The position numbers and the translations under genes were made by a program. From Roseobacter fucihabitans (GTDB lineage: Bacteria; Pseudomonadota; Alphaproteobacteria; Rhodobacterales; Rhodobacteraceae): a stretch of DNA of 64,000 nucleotides. Under the pieces are notes generated by a model. That model saw only the letters and a list, made by a program, of their open reading frames with translations, was not told where the DNA came from and searched no databases. Positions 61,503 to 64,000 of the stretch are shown piece after piece. The stretch covers positions 960,501 to 1,024,500 of the forward strand of contig NZ_CP143423.1 in NCBI RefSeq assembly GCF_014337925.2, read 5' to 3'. Positions within the stretch are counted from its first letter, which is position 1. Every line of letters starts with the position of its first letter.

Positions 61503-61891
61503 GGAGTTTCCTTGATTGCAGTGCGTTCACCTGCATCCTAACCAGCGGTCCCTCTGGCGTCATCGGTTTTGTGGCGGCCGGTCGCGTGGCTCTGGTCCCT
61601 GTCAACCCTGCCGGATTACGCGCCCTGATTGCAGGTTTCAAGAGTTGAACAACGCGACGTTGGTCTCACGCGGGCCTGCGTGCCATCATGGCGCGCGATT
61701 GCTGTTGTCTGACCTCGGATTTAAAGCCTATGTTGTCGCAAATCTGTTGCAGATTGGGGATTAGACCGATCCGCAAGCGGGTTGCGCTTTTTCAGGACCA
61801 CGCCTACCAAAGACGAGGGTTTGGCGGTTCATGCGCGGGCAGGCTGGCAACGGAAATGATAAAGACGATTTTGTACAACAAGGAGAAGACC
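61503..61891. other. intergenic stretch upstream of the polyamine-type ABC operon
   Basis: About 390 bases between divergent genes. No gene is recognisable; the open frames are short extensions. Promoters for both sides are expected, but none could be defined with confidence. Confidence 0.35.
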
Positions 61892-62953
61892 ATGAAGATG
61901 ACACTGATGCTCACGAGCGCTACGGCGATGATGCTGAGCTCTGTTGCGGTGCAGGCCGATACGTTGCGTTTGCTGACTTGGGGGGGCTATGCGCCCGATG
62001 AGGTGGTCGCGATGTTTGAGGCGGAGACCGGACATACGGTTGAGGTCACCAAATCCAACAACGAGGAAATGATTGCCAAGCTGCGCGCCACCAACGGCGG
62101 CGGCTTTGATCTGGCACAGCCGAGCCAGGACCGGGTCGCGGGGGCGCAGGCGGAATTCGGCATCTACAAGCCGATTGATCTGTCCAAGATCGACACCAGC
62201 CTTTTCATCCCCTCCATGATGCAGGCGACGCAGATCAACACCTCCTTTGAGGGCGAGGTTTACGGCGTGCCGCATGTTTGGGGCACCAGCGGTCTGGTGG
62301 TGAATACCGCCGAGGCGGGCGGCGTGCAGGATTATCTGGATCTCTGCGGGCCAGATGTTGCGGGCAAGGTTTCCTATCGCCTGAAGCGCCCAACGCTGAT
62401 CGGGTTCGCCTTTTCCATGGGTCTTGACCCCTTTGCCGCCTACGGCGATGCGGATGCCTATAAAGAGGTGCTGGATCAGGTTGAGGCCAAGCTTGTCGCG
62501 TGCAAATCCAATGTGAAAACCTATTGGGATGGTGGCGATGAGATCAAGAACCTGCTGCGCTCGGGCGAGGTCACGGCCTCCATGGCATGGGATACCGGCG
62601 GGTGGCAGCTGAATGATGACAATGCCGACATCACATTTGTGGCACCGAAATCCGGTGCTTTGGGTTGGATCGACACCTTTGTGATCCCGTCGCGGGGGCG
62701 TGCGGATGATGCGGCCTATGATTGGATCAACTTCGTCATGCGCCCGGACATCGCGGCCATGATCACCAACACGGCGGGCAATTTCACCGCATCCCAAGGC
62801 GGCGATGCCGGCGTGGATGACGCGCTTAAGTTAAAGTATCAGGCGAGCTTCCCCGCAGAAGCCATTGATAACATTAAATGGTACCCCGCTGTGCCTGCGG
62901 GTCTTGAAGCCCTCGAAGGGGCCGCATTGGACCGGATTAACGCGGCTAAATAA
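61892..62953 (+). CDS. spermidine/putrescine-type ABC substrate-binding protein (PotD-like)
   Basis: 353-residue periplasmic receptor. Signal peptide MKMTLMLTSATAMMLSSVAV, cleavage near VQA-D. Mature start TLRLLTWGGYAPDEVVAMFEAETG is typical of PotD/PotF. Contains VWGTSGLVVNTAEAG and MAWDTGGWQLNDD. AAGGAG precedes ATG 61892. A strong hairpin with T-tract follows its stop, before the ATPase gene. Ligand may be a polyamine or related compound; not certain. Confidence 0.9.
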   Translation: MKMTLMLTSATAMMLSSVAVQADTLRLLTWGGYAPDEVVAMFEAETGHTVEVTKSNNEEMIAKLRATNGGGFDLAQPSQDRVAGAQAEFGIYKPIDLSKIDTSLFIPSMMQATQINTSFEGEVYGVPHVWGTSGLVVNTAEAGGVQDYLDLCGPDVAGKVSYRLKRPTLIGFAFSMGLDPFAAYGDADAYKEVLDQVEAKLVACKSNVKTYWDGGDEIKNLLRSGEVTASMAWDTGGWQLNDDNADITFVAPKSGALGWIDTFVIPSRGRADDAAYDWINFVMRPDIAAMITNTAGNFTASQGGDAGVDDALKLKYQASFPAEAIDNIKWYPAVPAGLEALEGAALDRINAAK

Positions 62954-62971
62954 GTTCCTACACCACGACCT

Positions 62972-63004
62972 ATGGAGCGCGGATCTCGCGCTCCATTCTT
63001 TTTT
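62972..63004 (+). terminator. intrinsic terminator between receptor and ATPase genes
   Basis: ATGGAGCGCG, loop GATCT, CGCGCTCCAT, then TTCTTTTTT. A ten-base-pair stem with a good T-tract just after the receptor gene and 18 bases before the ATPase ATG. Likely gives partial termination and so more receptor than ATPase. Confidence 0.85.
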
Positions 63005-63021
63005 GCGAAAGACGATACGAT

Positions 63022-64000
63022 ATGTCCGATATCCCTGATCTCGAATGCCGCGCGCTCTGCAAGAGTTATAATGATTTTCAAGCGGTTAAGGACGTAAGTT
63101 TCAGCGTTCCCAAGGGGACGTTCTTCTCCATCCTCGGACCTTCTGGATGCGGCAAGACCACGCTGCTGCGCATGATCGCTGGGTTTCAGGAGGCGACCGG
63201 GGGGGATTTGCTGATCAAGGGCAAATCCATGCTGGATGTGCCGCCCAACAAACGCCCCGTATCCATGGTGTTTCAACATCTCGCCCTGTTCCCGATGATG
63301 AACATCGGCGCAAACGTCGGCTTTGGTCTGCGCCAACGCGGGGTGAACAAGAGTGACATCCAGGTCCAAGTCGAGCGCGTGTTGGAGCGCGTCGGGCTGG
63401 GCGGTGTCGCGGAGCGGCCTGTTGACTCCCTCTCCGGCGGGCAGAAACAGCGCGTGGCGATTGCCCGCTGTATGGTGCTGGAACCGGATGTGTTGCTACT
63501 GGATGAACCGCTGGGCGCGCTGGATCTCAAGCTGCGCGAACACATGAAGGTGGAACTGAAAAAGCTGCAATCTGAATTCAACACGACCTTTGTTTATATC
63601 ACCCATGATCAATCCGAAGCGCTGGTGATGAGCGATCAGATCGCCGTCATGAATCACGGTCGCTTTGAGCAGATCGGCACGGCCAAAGAGCTGTATTATC
63701 AACCGGATACCGCCTTTGTTGCCGGGTTCGTCGGCGAGGCGAACACGCATACCGCCAGGGTGGAAAGCGCCAATGGCGAGGCGCTGCATCTCGTGACGCC
63801 GGATGGTTTGCATCTGCGCGGTGTGGACGCGGGTGACAGGCTTGCCAAAGGCGACAGGGCCCAGATTTTCGTGCGCCCAGAAGCCATACGCCTATCGCGC
63901 AGCGTCGCGGATCTCGCAGGCCTGCAAAACACCGGCAAGGGTCGTGTGGAAAGCGTGTTGTTCAACGGGGCCAACAGCCAATTGATCCTGCGCGATGGCG
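63022..64000 (+). CDS. polyamine-type ABC transporter ATP-binding protein (PotA-like), 3' end beyond the window
   Basis: At least 326 residues; the gene runs off the right edge. MSDIPDLECRALCKSYNDFQAVKDV start, Walker A LGPSGCGKTTLLRMIAGF, Q-loop FQHLALFPMM, signature LSGGQKQRVAIARCMVLEP, Walker B LLLDEPLGALD, switch THDQSEALVMS, and the beginning of a TOBE domain. It follows the receptor gene after a terminator hairpin, so it is second in the operon; permease genes should follow outside. Confidence 0.93.
   Translation, partial: MSDIPDLECRALCKSYNDFQAVKDVSFSVPKGTFFSILGPSGCGKTTLLRMIAGFQEATGGDLLIKGKSMLDVPPNKRPVSMVFQHLALFPMMNIGANVGFGLRQRGVNKSDIQVQVERVLERVGLGGVAERPVDSLSGGQKQRVAIARCMVLEPDVLLLDEPLGALDLKLREHMKVELKKLQSEFNTTFVYITHDQSEALVMSDQIAVMNHGRFEQIGTAKELYYQPDTAFVAGFVGEANTHTARVESANGEALHLVTPDGLHLRGVDAGDRLAKGDRAQIFVRPEAIRLSRSVADLAGLQNTGKGRVESVLFNGANSQLILRDG

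Overview
The window looks like chromosomal DNA of a marine alphaproteobacterium of the Rhodobacterales (Roseobacter group). The evidence is indirect: GC-rich coding sequence, hisB-hisH-hisA-hisF-hisE order, a dacC-type carboxypeptidase-tmk-holB-tatD-MBL string, tripartite tricarboxylate (Tct) and BCCT transporters, and a one-chain pyruvate carboxylase. No database search was possible, so family names rest on motifs, length and context.

Layout. 1-5.1 kb: histidine biosynthesis on the minus strand (hisB, hisH, hisA, a DUF2867-like gene, hisF, hisE), interrupted by one opposite-strand ORF, then a stand-alone Lrp effector-domain protein. 5.1-8.7 kb: gph, a decapitated LysR gene, tRNA-Gly(GCC), and a decayed IS3-family element carrying four copies of a small hairpin repeat. 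8.7-16.5 kb: pyc, an FMN-dependent alpha-hydroxyacid dehydrogenase, an IS630 remnant and a SulP transporter. 16.5-17.9 kb: apparently gene-free or decayed DNA. 17.9-22.5 kb: a GGDEF-EAL protein, a GST, a bactofilin and a universal stress protein. 22.6-25.7 kb: tctCBA. 25.7-36 kb: a divergent amino-sugar locus (nagA, SIS isomerase, GntR regulator and BadF-type kinase on one side; murQ-like gene, sugar ABC transporter, an unrecognised 90-residue protein and a Gfo/Idh/MocA oxidoreductase on the other) with repeated GGTAT-type sites between. 36-43.6 kb: an SDR, a BCCT transporter, a phytanoyl-CoA-dioxygenase-like protein and a self-sufficient cytosolic reductive dehalogenase fused to a phthalate-dioxygenase-reductase-type module. 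43.7-49 kb: FAD amine oxidase and cupin, a copper pair (PCuAC and DUF2946-like), an aldehyde dehydrogenase and an AEC transporter. 49-54.5 kb: MBL hydrolase, tatD, holB, tmk, D-Ala-D-Ala carboxypeptidase and a SPOR lipoprotein. 54.7-56.6 kb: tRNA-Ser(UGA) followed by an accessory pocket with an orphan membrane protein and an IS66 remnant. 56.6-64 kb: an MscS-family channel, an overlapping phospholipase-A2-like/GDPD pair, and the start of a polyamine-type ABC operon that runs off the right edge.

The most unusual signal is a family of five short repeats (36-41 bp) at 7591, 7817, 7931, 8229 and 55790. All share nearly fixed arms (CCCTCTC on one side, CTGCCGGGCAG on the other), but the core between the arms is a different perfect or near-perfect inverted repeat in different copies. 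All five interrupt transposase reading frames (four in one IS3-family remnant, one in an IS66 tnpB). I do not recognise this family. The second notable item is the fused reductive dehalogenase next to a BCCT transporter and a non-haem iron dioxygenase, which could form a small organohalide-use cassette.
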